From positions 12,240-76,239 of the forward strand of contig JBFHDK010000003.1 of assembly GCA_041584755.1 (NCBI GenBank): a stretch of DNA of 64,000 bases, read 5' to 3'. Each line of letters starts with the position of its first letter. Position 1 is the stretch's first letter. Below are positions 41,495 through 50,827 of this stretch, one piece after another. Source of the stretch: HB2-32-21 sp003448675. GTDB taxonomy: Bacteria; Pseudomonadota; Gammaproteobacteria; Pseudomonadales; Porticoccaceae. The translations under genes were made by a program, and so were the position numbers. The notes under the pieces are model-generated. The model did not search any database and was not told where the DNA came from. It was given only the letters and a program-made list of their open reading frames with translations.

Positions 41495-42586
41495 ATGAGT
41501 CGTCCCGTTCAGGCGCGGATTAATCTCCAGCATATCGAGCACAATTTTTCCCTGGCCCGACAATGCGCGCCGGGAGCCAGGGTAATGGCGGTGATCAAGG
41601 CAAACGCCTATGGTCATGGAGCGGCGAAGGTGGCCCACCAGCTTTCCCGGGCTGACGCCTTCGGTGTGGCGAGCATTGAAGAGGCCATTGAGCTGGATGA
41701 AGCAGGTGTTGAGCAACCACTCGTGTTGCTCGGCGGTGTGTTTGAGAGTGAGGAATGGGCGACCATCGAGCAGCGAGGTTTCCAGGCGGTTATTCACAGC
41801 CGGGCTCAGTTGCAAAGTTTTCTGGATCATCCGGTCGCCGGCGCTACGGCTTCTTTTGTTATCTGGCTGAAGCTCGATACCGGCATGCATCGGCTGGGTT
41901 TTACCGAGTCTGAATTTATCGACGCACGGGAGTACCTTCGCGCCAGTGGCAAGGTCAGTGAGGTCATTGCCATGAGTCACCTGGCCTGTGCCGATGAACC
42001 CGAGCACTCGCTTACTAAATCGCAGACAAAGCAATTCACGCGGGTCATCTCTCACCACGGTGGAGCAAAAAGTCTGGCTAACTCCGCAGCCCTGTTGATT
42101 TGTCCCGAGACCCATTTCGACTGGGTGCGCCCCGGTATCATGCTCTACGGCGCCAACCCACTGTCGGAAAGCTTGCCGGAAAGCCTGCTACTGCATCCCG
42201 CGATGACTTTGACTTCCCGACTGGTGGAAGTGCGTGCCGTGGCTGCCGGCGAGACCATCGGTTATGGCGCGCAATGGCAAGCGCCACGGAGTAGTCTTAT
42301 TGGTACCGTCGCCATTGGCTATGGCGATGGCTATCCCCGCCACGCTTGCGCTGGCACTCCGGTACTGGTCAAGGGTCGGCGGGCCCCGCTGGTGGGCCGT
42401 GTTTCCATGGACTTTATTACCGTTGATCTGAGCCACATATCTGAAGCCCGGGCGGGTGATGAGGTAGAGCTTTGGGGAGAAGGGGTGGCAGTGGAAGAAG
42501 TCGCTGCCAGTAGCGGCACTATCAGCTATGAGCTATTGACCGGTGTTAGTCACCGGGTGCCTCGTAAATATATCGGGGTTGGTTAG
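41495..42586 (+). CDS. alr: Alanine racemase
   Basis: A PLP-dependent alanine racemase (363 aa) making D-alanine for peptidoglycan. The PLP-binding Lys35 is in VIKANAYGHG, and the second catalytic Tyr is probably in TIGYGAQWQAP. The C-terminal domain has GYGDGYPR and GRVSMDFITVDLS. The ATG at 41495 is chosen with AAGG ahead; upstream open sequence overlaps gcdH. The 3' end overlaps the SPOR gene by four bases, tail to tail. Confidence 0.94.
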   Translation: MSRPVQARINLQHIEHNFSLARQCAPGARVMAVIKANAYGHGAAKVAHQLSRADAFGVASIEEAIELDEAGVEQPLVLLGGVFESEEWATIEQRGFQAVIHSRAQLQSFLDHPVAGATASFVIWLKLDTGMHRLGFTESEFIDAREYLRASGKVSEVIAMSHLACADEPEHSLTKSQTKQFTRVISHHGGAKSLANSAALLICPETHFDWVRPGIMLYGANPLSESLPESLLLHPAMTLTSRLVEVRAVAAGETIGYGAQWQAPRSSLIGTVAIGYGDGYPRHACAGTPVLVKGRRAPLVGRVSMDFITVDLSHISEARAGDEVELWGEGVAVEEVAASSGTISYELLTGVSHRVPRKYIGVG

Positions 42587-43149
42587 CCGCTTGCCTTGCG
42601 TTTAAGCACCAGGTTGTCGATGCCGTTTTGCAGCAGCGTCGCCCGGGCGCCCGCAAGCTTGGAGCGCGAGTTGAAGGGACCGACAACGACACGGTGCCAG
42701 GTGCCCGAGGACTGGCTGGTGGTCGCTTCGATGTGGGCGTCCAGATTTAGCAAAAGTAGTCGCGCGCGCAGGCTGTCGGCATCCTGGGTGCTGCGAAATG
42801 AACCCGCCTGCAGGAGAAAAATCTCGTCCGATGCGCCACTGCCGCGTAACGGACTACGTTCGGCTTCCGGCACGACTACCTCGGACTCGGGCAGCAGGGT
42901 GTAAAAGTCAAACCGGGGTTCCATGTTTTCGGATGGTTCGGCACCGGTGATTTCATCCAGTGCCCGGCTGATGTCGTTGGCGGGATTATCTCAGTGTTGG
43001 ATCGAGGCCGCGGTCAGAATGCCCGCCACAAAACCGACCAACAGCCAGGGCCAGCGGCGTGTGGCGAGAGGGGCCGCAGGTGCGCGCTTTGTTTTTCGCA
43101 CGGCGGCTTTGCGTTTTTTGCCGGGTTTATTTGCGTAATCCGATGCCAT
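42583..43149 (-). pseudogene. SPOR-domain cell-division protein (FtsN-like) interrupted by in-frame TGA
   Basis: From ATG 43149 the frame reads a basic N-terminus (KKRKAAVRKTKRAP) and one transmembrane helix (PWLLVGFVAGILTAAS), then a TGA at 42991-42993. The same frame continues without another stop for 135 codons. It contains the RFDFYTLLPESEVVVPE segment typical of Pseudomonas FtsN-like proteins and a C-terminal SPOR domain (FLLQAGSFRSTQDADSLRARLLLL...HRVVVGPFNSRSKLAGARATL). The two halves clearly form one gene of 188 codons. The stop may be a true nonsense mutation, a base-call error or a readthrough site. It lies just downstream of priA on the same strand. Confidence 0.78.
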
Positions 43150-43262
43150 GATCAAGGGGCCTGACTGCGAATTCTGATTGTAGTTGCCCGTCGTTGGGAC
43201 GCTCCGAACAATGTTATCCAAGTTTTTATATTAATTCCATAAGCAGTTGAAATTATTTGTAT

Positions 43263-45512
43263 TTAAGACATATCCTGGGGGTCTACGTCGATCGACCAGC
43301 GGACTTTGCGCGCTTGCTTGTCGGCTTCAAGCCAGTGACTGGTTTGATTCAGCAGGTGGTGCAGGGTGGACCTGTCCTGGGCGACCATTGCCAGCTGGTA
43401 GCGGTAGCGTTGATTGCGCCGCTCCAACGGCGCGGGAAAAGGGCCGATATAGCGTAGCACCGGACTGGGCGCGATCTTCTGCTGGCACAACCGGCGAGCG
43501 GCGCTTAGCAACTGCTCCGCGTCCCGGGCCGAGGCTGCTTCCACGCGGATCAGGGCCATGTTAGCCGTGGGCGGCATGGCGTTTAATTGACGTTCTGTCA
43601 TCAGGTGCTGGGCAAAATCCGAATAGGGTTTTTGGGTCAGGAGATTCAGCAGCGGGTGATCGCAATGGTGACTCTGGATCAGAACTCGGCCTCGATGGTC
43701 GCCACGGCCGGCGCGGCCGGCCACCTGGGTAAGCAGTTGGCCAAGTCTTTCGGTGGCGCGAAAGTCGGGACTGAACAGGCCGTTGTCGGCATCCAGCACC
43801 ACCACCAGCGTGATATTCGGAAAGTGATGGCCTTTGGCCAGCATCTGGGTGCCCACCAGGATACAGGGCTTGCCGCTATTAATTTCCGCCATGTAGTCGC
43901 TCATGGCGTGTTTTCGGCGGGTGCTGTCCCGGTCGATGCGGATAATCGGCGTATCCGGAAACAGTGCTTCCAGGGTGCTCTCGCCGCGTTGGGTGCCCTG
44001 CCCGAGATACAGCAGTTGCCCGCCGCCACAGGCATCGCAGGTGGCCGGTACGCCCTGCCGATAGTCACAATGATGGCAGCAGAGACAGGCGCTTTGCTGA
44101 TGGTAGGTCAGCCGGGCGTCACAACGTTTACACTCGGCTGTCCAGCCGCAATCGTGGCACAGCAGCGTCGATGCAAAGCCTCGGCGGTTCAGGAACACCA
44201 GTACCTGATGGCCCGCGTTCAACTCCTCGCTCATGGCGCTGATGGCGGCTCCGGAAAAACCGGCGCCGAGCTGGAGCCTGCGGATATCCACCAGCTCCCA
44301 GTTGGGTTGGCTGGCGCCGCCATGCCTGCCGCTGAGTTTTAGATACTGGAAGCGTTCCCGCTCGCAGTTATAGAGGCTTTCCAGAGACGGCGTGGCGCTA
44401 CCCAGTAGCACGGGGACGTCCTCGTGGCGTGCACGCATGATGGCGACATCCCTTGCCGAATAACGGAAACCACCTTCCTGTTGTTTGAACGATGAGTCAT
44501 GTTCTTCATCGACGATAATAATCCCGGGATTTAGCAGCGGTGTGAACACTGCCGAACGGGTGCCAATGACGATGGCCGCGTTGCCGGTACGGGCCGCGCA
44601 CCAGGCTTGCAAACGCTGCTTGTCATTCAGGCCCGAATGCAGCACCGCGACAGTGCGGTTAAACCGGCTGGAAAAGCGGGTCAGGGTCTGGGGCGTGAGG
44701 CTGATTTCCGGCACCAGCACCAACGCCTGCTTTCCGCGGGCAAGCACCTTTTCGATGGCCTGTAGATAGACCTCCGTTTTACCGCTCCCGGTTTCACCGT
44801 CCAGCAACAGGCACTGATAGCCCTGGGGAGGGATGGCCGCCAGGGCCTGCCGTTGATCCGCCGATAGCGCCAGTGCCGCTTCTTTTAACAGGGCCTTGTC
44901 CGCCAGGGCCTGATTTGGGTTCGGGTTTGTTCCCCCCTGGTTGCCGTCCAGCGGGCGCTGATAGTTCTCGATCAGACTTTTATCCACCAGCGCCTTGAGA
45001 TGAGCGCTTCCAAAGCCTTGATCCAACAGGCTTTGATGGGAAGCTTCCCCTTGCTGCAAGACGGCCAGCAGGGCGGCTTGCTTTGGCGCCCGTTGTAGTG
45101 CGCCTTCCGGCAGCCCCATGCCTCGTGTGGTAAGCCGCCAGTATTTTTCGCTGGGCAGGGGCCCACCGTTGCGCAGTATGGTGGGTAGGGCGGTAGCCAG
45201 GGCTTCGCCGGGTGGCGCGTGGTAATAGCTCGACGCCCATTCCAGGAGGTCGAGTAGGCGGCTCGTCAGCAGGGGGCTGTCATCGAGTACTGTGTCGATG
45301 GCTTTGAGTTTGTTTGCCGGCAGGTTTGTATCGCACTGTTTTCGGACCACCAGGCCGGTCACCGTTCGGGAGCCAAAGGGGACCCTCACTCTGGTGCCTG
45401 GAGCCAGCTCGCTGGGGGATTCGGCCGGTGGTAGGTAATCAAACAGCCGGCGCAAGGGGGAGGCGATCGCCACCTGGTAGACGGCTTGGCTGTCTGCTGC
45501 GGACTTGTTCAC
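43263..45512 (-). CDS. priA: Primosomal replication-restart helicase PriA
   Basis: PriA (about 749 aa) reloads the replisome at stalled forks. Features in order: N-terminal 3'-end-binding domain (YQVAIASPLRRLFDYLPP), Walker A LLDGETGSGKTEVYLQ, the DEEH helicase box (VDEEHDSSFKQQEGG), a zinc-binding Cys cluster (CHDCGWTAECKRCDARL...CDACGG) and the motif QVAGRAGRG. The start is uncertain: GTG at 45512 (VNKSAADS) gives a family-like N-terminus; ATG at 45566 would add 18 residues. The SPOR gene follows after about 110 bp. Confidence 0.94.
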   Translation of the reverse strand: MNKSAADSQAVYQVAIASPLRRLFDYLPPAESPSELAPGTRVRVPFGSRTVTGLVVRKQCDTNLPANKLKAIDTVLDDSPLLTSRLLDLLEWASSYYHAPPGEALATALPTILRNGGPLPSEKYWRLTTRGMGLPEGALQRAPKQAALLAVLQQGEASHQSLLDQGFGSAHLKALVDKSLIENYQRPLDGNQGGTNPNPNQALADKALLKEAALALSADQRQALAAIPPQGYQCLLLDGETGSGKTEVYLQAIEKVLARGKQALVLVPEISLTPQTLTRFSSRFNRTVAVLHSGLNDKQRLQAWCAARTGNAAIVIGTRSAVFTPLLNPGIIIVDEEHDSSFKQQEGGFRYSARDVAIMRARHEDVPVLLGSATPSLESLYNCERERFQYLKLSGRHGGASQPNWELVDIRRLQLGAGFSGAAISAMSEELNAGHQVLVFLNRRGFASTLLCHDCGWTAECKRCDARLTYHQQSACLCCHHCDYRQGVPATCDACGGGQLLYLGQGTQRGESTLEALFPDTPIIRIDRDSTRRKHAMSDYMAEINSGKPCILVGTQMLAKGHHFPNITLVVVLDADNGLFSPDFRATERLGQLLTQVAGRAGRGDHRGRVLIQSHHCDHPLLNLLTQKPYSDFAQHLMTERQLNAMPPTANMALIRVEAASARDAEQLLSAARRLCQQKIAPSPVLRYIGPFPAPLERRNQRYRYQLAMVAQDRSTLHHLLNQTSHWLEADKQARKVRWSIDVDPQDMS

Positions 45513-45728
45513 TAACGTCTTGAAACCTGATGACTTTCTGGTAGTATGCGCGCTCGCGAAAAACACGGTTCGTTGGCGCTATGGCTCGCGTTTGCTAAAA
45601 GCAAACAAAAGACGAGCGACTTTGGACCGGCTGACAGTATACAGGGCTGGGGCGTGATTCCCGTAACGGTGTCGGGCGCCGAGCTGCTATATTACTCAAA
45701 CATTGCCAATGTCAGACAGGACATCAAA

Positions 45729-45947
45729 ATGAAAGCTGAAATTCACCCGGAGTACGGCCAGTTAACCGCTACCTGCAGTTGTGGCAATGTTGTCGAAGTG
45801 GGTTCGACTCTGGTCGAGTCGATTCATATTGACGTTTGTTCCAAGTGTCACCCCTTCTATACCGGCAAGCAGAAAGCTGCTGAAACCGGCGGTCGAATCG
45901 ATCGTTTCAACAAGCGTTTCGGTGCTCTGGGCGGTAGTAAAAAGTAA
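45729..45947 (+). CDS. rpmE: Ribosomal protein L31 (zinc-binding type)
   Basis: 72-residue L31 with the four zinc-ligand Cys of the C+ type (CSCG near 16-18; DVCSKCHPFYTG near 37-40). The N-terminus MKAEIHPEYGQL is typical. The frame is open back to 45546, but the ATG at 45729 is the family start. Divergent from priA, as commonly seen. Its terminator falls within the next gene. Confidence 0.97.
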   Translation: MKAEIHPEYGQLTATCSCGNVVEVGSTLVESIHIDVCSKCHPFYTGKQKAAETGGRIDRFNKRFGALGGSKK

Positions 45948-45979
45948 AAACAACCGTCACTTTTTTGTGAAGTGGCTCC

Positions 45980-46846
45980 ATGAAATACCTTAAAAAAGCG
46001 CCCTGGCTTGCAGCTGGTGGCGCTTTTTTTATGTCGCTGGTCGCCTTGTTGCCTGCGTCACAAAATCCTGAAGCGCGCATCGCGGCAACCTCCCAACCTT
46101 CCCATCAAAAAGTTGTCAGCAAAGATAGTGATTGTGCACTTGAAGGTGTTGGTGAAGCTGTTTCCCTCGCGCAAGTCTACGATGGCGATACCCTGCTGCT
46201 GGAAGATGGGCGTAAAATACGTCTGCTAGGGCTGAATACCCCGGAGCTGGGGCGTGGTAAAAAGCCTGATCAGGCTTTTGCCAGAGAAGCGAAACGAGCC
46301 GTGGAGCATTTCTTTGCCGACGGACAGCAAATCTGGATTCAAACGGACTCACAGCTTCTGGATAAACATGGTCGTGTACTGGCCCACGTGTTCAAGGGTG
46401 GTTCGATGGAACAGAGCATTAACCTGGAACAAACACTACTGGAATCCGGACTCGCCTGGCACGTCGCCGTGCCGCCCAATCTGGGATTGGCCCCCTGCCT
46501 GGCCAATGCCGAAAGCAAAGCGCAACAGGCTGGCCGGGGCGTGTGGGCGAGCTATAAGCCGACGGTGCTGGCGGACGAGCGGATAAAGGAGGGTGGCTAC
46601 CAGCGCATCACCGCGAGGGTTAGCAAGGTGGTTTTCGCCAACGCCTGGTGGATAAGTTTTGGTGATGGGTATAGTGGCGTCATTTATCCGGAACACCAGC
46701 GCTATTTTTCCCGACGGGAAGTCGCTGCCTGGGAAGGTCAATGGCTTGAGCTAGAGGGCTGGGTTTACAAAGCCAGCTATAAAAACCGGCCGCAATGGCG
46801 GATCAAACTGGAAACCCCTTACGCGGTAACAAAAACGGATTACTGA
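45980..46846 (+). CDS. Staphylococcal-nuclease-like (thermonuclease family) protein
   Basis: A 288-residue secreted or membrane-anchored nuclease-fold protein: N-terminal hydrophobic segment (PWLAAGGAFFMSLVALLPAS), then an SNase OB-fold with the Ca-binding/catalytic region VYDGDTLLLEDGRKIRLLG and LNTPELGRG, plus KHGRVLAHVF. The C-terminal 80 residues form a second small domain. Unusually, the codons of the signal segment coincide with a strong rho-independent terminator. If the start were instead the ATG at 46031, the hairpin would lie just upstream. A homologue next to rpmE is known in Pseudomonas. Confidence 0.83.
   Translation: MKYLKKAPWLAAGGAFFMSLVALLPASQNPEARIAATSQPSHQKVVSKDSDCALEGVGEAVSLAQVYDGDTLLLEDGRKIRLLGLNTPELGRGKKPDQAFAREAKRAVEHFFADGQQIWIQTDSQLLDKHGRVLAHVFKGGSMEQSINLEQTLLESGLAWHVAVPPNLGLAPCLANAESKAQQAGRGVWASYKPTVLADERIKEGGYQRITARVSKVVFANAWWISFGDGYSGVIYPEHQRYFSRREVAAWEGQWLELEGWVYKASYKNRPQWRIKLETPYAVTKTDY
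45992..46030 (+). terminator. Rho-independent terminator of rpmE inside the nuclease gene
   Basis: A perfect 11-bp stem, AAAAAAGCGCC (45992-46002) with GGCGCTTTTTT (46019-46029), a 16-nt loop and a T-run. It lies within codons 5-17 of the nuclease gene. Confidence 0.8.
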
Positions 46847-46884
46847 ATTGGCCGCAGGCGCTGGTCACTGCGGGCGCAGCCCTA

Positions 46885-47871
46885 CTAAAGATCCCAGCTC
46901 AGCGATGTGGCGTACTTAAAGTCATTTTTCTTCACCCCGTCGGGTACATCGCTGTCATGCTCGTTACTGAGGCCGATTTTCAGGCGCATGCTGGCGTTAA
47001 GTTTGTTTACCCAGGCCAGGGAGGTGATATTACGAAATTCGGATAACTCATCGAGCTGGGGATAAAAAGTGGTTTTGAACTCGATTTTGTGATGTTCCGT
47101 CAGGGTCCAGTAGCTGAGAAGTTCTAGCAAACCCTCGGGGGAGATGTCGTCGTCATCACCACCGAATTCCCGATTGAAGCCAATACCGGTTTTCCCGCTG
47201 AGCAACCAGTCATCACGCTTGATAAAGTCCTTACCGACACCGCCGGCGAGATTGAGGCGGTAATCCCAGTCCTGGAAATCGTCCCAGTCGAAGCGACCCG
47301 AGGTGAAATAAAAGTAGGGTGAATCGGGTAGCAGCCAGTCCCGGTTGAGCGCGGCGAAAAATTCGTCCTGGGATTTCTCACCGTCTTTTTCACTTTGGTC
47401 GTAGACCGATTGAAAATCCCAACGGTGTTCGGCATTTTCGTGTCTGGCGTTCAAGGCCAGGTGAATATCCTGGGATTGGGAGTTGCCATCGGAACCACTG
47501 ATACCCAGGTCAAGTTGTTTTTCCCATTCGGGCAGGAGCCAGGCGGGTGCGCGGGGAGCAGCTTGCTCCGCGATACTCACCGTGTCTTTCCTTGCGTCTG
47601 TTTCAGGTGGGGTCTCCGGTTGTGCCTGGACCAGGGAAAACTGTCCGGAATTAAGCGTCAGCGTACCCAAGACCGGGTGCTGGAAAGTGGTTGTTTCACC
47701 AATTTGCCCAACAATTTCTCCTTTCAGGGTGTCGCCGTTGCTCAGAGTAATGTGTGTGAGCTCCCTTTGAGGAGGAGTCTCAGGCGTACCTGCGTTAGAG
47801 GGAGAGCTGGTTGAAAAACCGAAAACAATGGCAGCCAGGGTGATGGCGCTCGGGAAAACAAAACGATTCAT
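46885..47871 (-). CDS. DUF481 outer-membrane beta-barrel protein
   Basis: A 328-residue exported protein: signal peptide (FPSAITLAAIVFGFSTSSPSNA), a small beta domain (ITLSNGDTLKGEIVGQIGE...LGTLTLNSGQFSLV) and a DUF481 barrel of alternating-residue strands with aromatic girdles, ending in YATSLSWDL. DUF481 proteins resemble small porin-like or salt-induced outer-membrane proteins of unknown function. The start is the ATG at 47871, the Met that directly precedes the signal peptide; the frame is open to 47913. Confidence 0.82.
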   Translation of the reverse strand: MNRFVFPSAITLAAIVFGFSTSSPSNAGTPETPPQRELTHITLSNGDTLKGEIVGQIGETTTFQHPVLGTLTLNSGQFSLVQAQPETPPETDARKDTVSIAEQAAPRAPAWLLPEWEKQLDLGISGSDGNSQSQDIHLALNARHENAEHRWDFQSVYDQSEKDGEKSQDEFFAALNRDWLLPDSPYFYFTSGRFDWDDFQDWDYRLNLAGGVGKDFIKRDDWLLSGKTGIGFNREFGGDDDDISPEGLLELLSYWTLTEHHKIEFKTTFYPQLDELSEFRNITSLAWVNKLNASMRLKIGLSNEHDSDVPDGVKKNDFKYATSLSWDL

Positions 47872-47987
47872 ATAGGACAAACTTCTGATAAAAGGAGCTG
47901 GTTTACTTAACAAACCCCCGGATTATACCTTGTGCGCTAATTGCGGATATTGTCCACGCATCGCTTGCTCGGGAGAATACGGCTGGG

Positions 47988-49199
47988 TCAGATCCTTTTC
48001 GAGGTAATAATGCCTCGGTTTTCCAGATCTTCGATCTGATGATCAGTATAGTTGAGTCGTTCTTTTAGGATTGCGTGATTGGCGTCGCCAAGAAACCCCG
48101 CTTGAATATCCAGGGGCTCCGGAAATTGACTAAAGCGCAGCGGATTATTGGGAATTCTAATCTGGCCAAATACGGGGTCGGGGATGTTGCGAACCGTGCC
48201 TCGCGCCACTATGTGGGGGTGACTCATTACCTCGGGTATTGAAAGGATGGGTGCGGCTGGCACCCGGTGTTCGTGCAGGCGTTCTATGGCTTCGTCGGCA
48301 TCGTCGATGTCATCGAGCCATTTCTGTATCGCCGCATTGACCAGATCGCGGTTTTTATTTCTCGCCATCGGCTCGGCGCAACGTGGATCTTCCAGCAGGT
48401 CCGGTCGCCCGATAAGTTTGACCAGCCTGACCCAGCTGTCCCTTGACGCGATAATAAACAGGTGTCTGTCGGCGCAGGGATAGATACCCAGGGGCGCAAC
48501 GAGTGCGTGGTGGGCGCCCTGGCGTTTTAAGACAATTTGTTCACCCGAACCGTCATAGAGTTCGACTGCCATTTCGTGATAGCTGAATAGCACGTCGACC
48601 AGGGAGATATCGATATACTGGCCGCCGTGACCTCTGAACTTGTGAAACAGCGCGGCGACAATCGCGCCATAAGCATGGGCGCCGGTAGAGACATCGCCAA
48701 ATGCCAGATCGGGGAAAATAGGGTTGCCGTCCGGCTCGCCATTCATATCCAGCACACCGGCATAGGACTGGCCAATAAAATCGTAGCCCGGCTGTTCAGC
48801 CAGCGGTCCGGTCTGGCCGAAACAGGAGATGGAGCACATGATCAGGTCGGGGTTTAGCTTGCTCAGTGTTTCCCAGTCCAGCTTGTGTCGTTTCATAACC
48901 CCGGGGGCGAAATTCTCGACCACAACATCAGCATCTTTGATCAGTTGGTACAGGATTTCCCTGGCCTCGGGAGTACTTATGTCCATGGCCATGCTCATTT
49001 TGCCGATATTGTGCTGGATAAAACAGGCGCTGCGGCCCTCCTTGTGGAAGGGCAGGGTTCGGATCGGATCCCCGGTGAGGGGTTCAATTTTTATGACCTC
49101 GGCGCCCTGCTCGGCCATCAGCCTGGTGCAGTGAGGTCCTGCCACAATGTGGGTGAAGTCCACAACCTTTATACCACTGAGGATGGGTGTTCGAGACAT
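47988..49199 (-). CDS. CaiB/BaiF class III CoA-transferase, paralogue 1
   Basis: A 403-residue formyl-CoA:oxalate transferase-type enzyme that moves CoA between carboxylic acids through a mixed-anhydride intermediate. The catalytic Asp169 is in LAFGDVSTGAHAYGA, the same residue number as in Oxalobacter FRC. The N-terminal block GIKVVDFTHIVAGPHCTRLMAEQGAEVIKIEPL, the ENFAPGVM motif and the SHPHIVARGTV segment are all typical. It is the most divergent member of the five-gene array, separated from paralogue 2 by 251 bp that hold a strong hairpin. Substrate unknown. Confidence 0.88.
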   Translation of the reverse strand: MSRTPILSGIKVVDFTHIVAGPHCTRLMAEQGAEVIKIEPLTGDPIRTLPFHKEGRSACFIQHNIGKMSMAMDISTPEAREILYQLIKDADVVVENFAPGVMKRHKLDWETLSKLNPDLIMCSISCFGQTGPLAEQPGYDFIGQSYAGVLDMNGEPDGNPIFPDLAFGDVSTGAHAYGAIVAALFHKFRGHGGQYIDISLVDVLFSYHEMAVELYDGSGEQIVLKRQGAHHALVAPLGIYPCADRHLFIIASRDSWVRLVKLIGRPDLLEDPRCAEPMARNKNRDLVNAAIQKWLDDIDDADEAIERLHEHRVPAAPILSIPEVMSHPHIVARGTVRNIPDPVFGQIRIPNNPLRFSQFPEPLDIQAGFLGDANHAILKERLNYTDHQIEDLENRGIITSKRI

Positions 49200-49370
49200 A
49201 CTTCCCTCCCTATCGAATGATTATCGGGGCGGTGTTTCGTAACGTTTATTCACTAAAGCAGGTTTTGGTGTCCGGTTTGTTTTTCGCGCTTTTCCAGAGT
49301 GTTATTCAATATCGAAGCGTTGTTTAAGTTGCTTAGGCGATGTAAACGAAGATTTTTTACTATTATTTGA

Positions 49371-49398
49371 GGACGTTCCCCGGTTCCGAGGAACGTCC
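49371..49398. repeat. Strong intergenic hairpin, REP/REPIN-like or terminator
   Basis: A perfect 9-bp inverted repeat GGACGTTCC/GGAACGTCC with a 10-nt loop lies between CoA-transferase paralogues 1 and 2. No T-run follows on either strand, which argues against a simple terminator. GGAC at the base of the stem recalls REP elements mobilised by RAYT transposases. No second copy was noticed in the window. Confidence 0.45.
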
Positions 49399-49450
49399 CC
49401 TTAGCCAGTTAGAAATGAGCTTTCTGCAGTTAATTCGACCTGGGTGATGA

Positions 49451-50656
49451 TCAGATATTTTTCGAAGCGATTATCGCTGCCGATTCTAGTTCCTCAATTT
49501 TTTCGGCGCTGTAGTTCAGGTGATCGCGCAGAATTTCGTGATTATGCTGCCCCAGGGTGCCGGCTCTGAGGTCCGGTGGCTCCGGGAACTCGGAGAAGCG
49601 CAGCGGGGTTCGGGGAATGTGAATGTCGCCAAAAATATCGTCCTTGATGGTGCGTACGCAGCCCCGCTCCTTGACGTGGGGATGGTTCATGAATTCCGCG
49701 ATATTGAGAATGGGCGCGCAGGGCACGCGGTTGGCTTCCAGGACTTCCATGGCGGTGTAGATGTCTTCCTGGGTATCGAGCCAGTCCTGGATAGCGCCGT
49801 TGATTTCGTCTTTATACTTACCCGCATCAGCCGGATTTTTGAATCGGGGGTCGCTGGCCATATCCGGTCGGTTGATGGCTCTGGTTAGCCCCCGCCACTG
49901 GTTCAGACCGACGATAAACATATATTTATCCTTGCATTTGAAAATGCCGGCCCCTGCCAGCAGGTAATGCTCTGGCCCGGCCCGGTGGGGCAACATCTGA
50001 CCGCCGGTGCTGTCGTAGAGCTGTACGCTGAGTTCGTGAAAACTGAAAAGAACTTCAATCAGCGAGATGTCGATGTGCTGACCGCTGCCGCCTTTCAGGC
50101 GGTGCATCAAGGCCATGACAATGGCGGCACAGGCATGGGCGCCGGTAGCGATATCGCCAAAGGCAAAATCACCGTATACGGGGGTGTCATCCTTTTTGCC
50201 CAGCAAATCGATAATGCCGGCGTAGGACTGGCCAATCCAGTCAAAGCCTGGCAGCTCGGCCAGGGGGCCGGTCTGGCCGAAACAGGAGATGGAGCACATC
50301 ACCAGGTTGGGGTTGATTTTCTTTAGGGTTTCCCAGTCCATATTGTGGCGTTTCATGACGCCGGGTTTAAAGTTTTCCACCACCACATCAGCCTGTTTGA
50401 TGAGTTCGTGGCAGATCGCCTGGGCCTCGGGTGATTCCAGATCCAGACACATGGACTTTTTGCCGATGTTGTGCTGAATGAAGTAGCCGCTGCGTCCCTC
50501 CCGCTGCATGGGCAGAGTGCGGGCAAGTTCGCCGCCGAGGGGTTCAATCTTGATCACTTCGGCACCGTGTTCGGCGAGCATTTTCGTACAGTGTGGTCCG
50601 GCGACCACATGGGTGAAATCGACGACTTTAAAGCCGTCCAACATACGTTGGGTCAT
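49451..50656 (-). CDS. CaiB/BaiF class III CoA-transferase, paralogue 2
   Basis: A 401-residue class III CoA-transferase with catalytic Asp168 in FAFGDIATGAHACAA. It shares with paralogue 3 the opening MLDGFKVxDFTHVVAGPHC, the ELARTLP/ELSRQLP block, CSISCFGQTGPL, and a C-terminal ASKNI. These mark 2 and 3 as the closest relatives and probably a recent duplication. All three catalytic-region blocks are intact, so the gene looks functional. No ligase or acyl-CoA gene interrupts the array, so partners must be found outside it. Confidence 0.88.
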   Translation of the reverse strand: MTQRMLDGFKVVDFTHVVAGPHCTKMLAEHGAEVIKIEPLGGELARTLPMQREGRSGYFIQHNIGKKSMCLDLESPEAQAICHELIKQADVVVENFKPGVMKRHNMDWETLKKINPNLVMCSISCFGQTGPLAELPGFDWIGQSYAGIIDLLGKKDDTPVYGDFAFGDIATGAHACAAIVMALMHRLKGGSGQHIDISLIEVLFSFHELSVQLYDSTGGQMLPHRAGPEHYLLAGAGIFKCKDKYMFIVGLNQWRGLTRAINRPDMASDPRFKNPADAGKYKDEINGAIQDWLDTQEDIYTAMEVLEANRVPCAPILNIAEFMNHPHVKERGCVRTIKDDIFGDIHIPRTPLRFSEFPEPPDLRAGTLGQHNHEILRDHLNYSAEKIEELESAAIIASKNI

Positions 50657-50827
50657 GGTAAAGGTCCCTGTAAATGAGAGTTCTTATCTTTGCCTCACAA
50701 TACTGGCAAAGTCTCATGCTTGTAAAGCCGGTGGTGCTGTTTCATCAATGCCGGGCACTGGACGGGCGCGGATTTGGCTAAGAACCGGGTCTTATGGACA
50801 TCCGGCCTGTCGACCAGTGACAGATGC

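Noticed and set aside
42583..42924. SPOR domain half as an independent gene starting at ATG 42924
   Set aside because: No ribosome-binding site, and the sequence between the TGA and this ATG is in frame and coding-like, so it is the rest of one broken gene.
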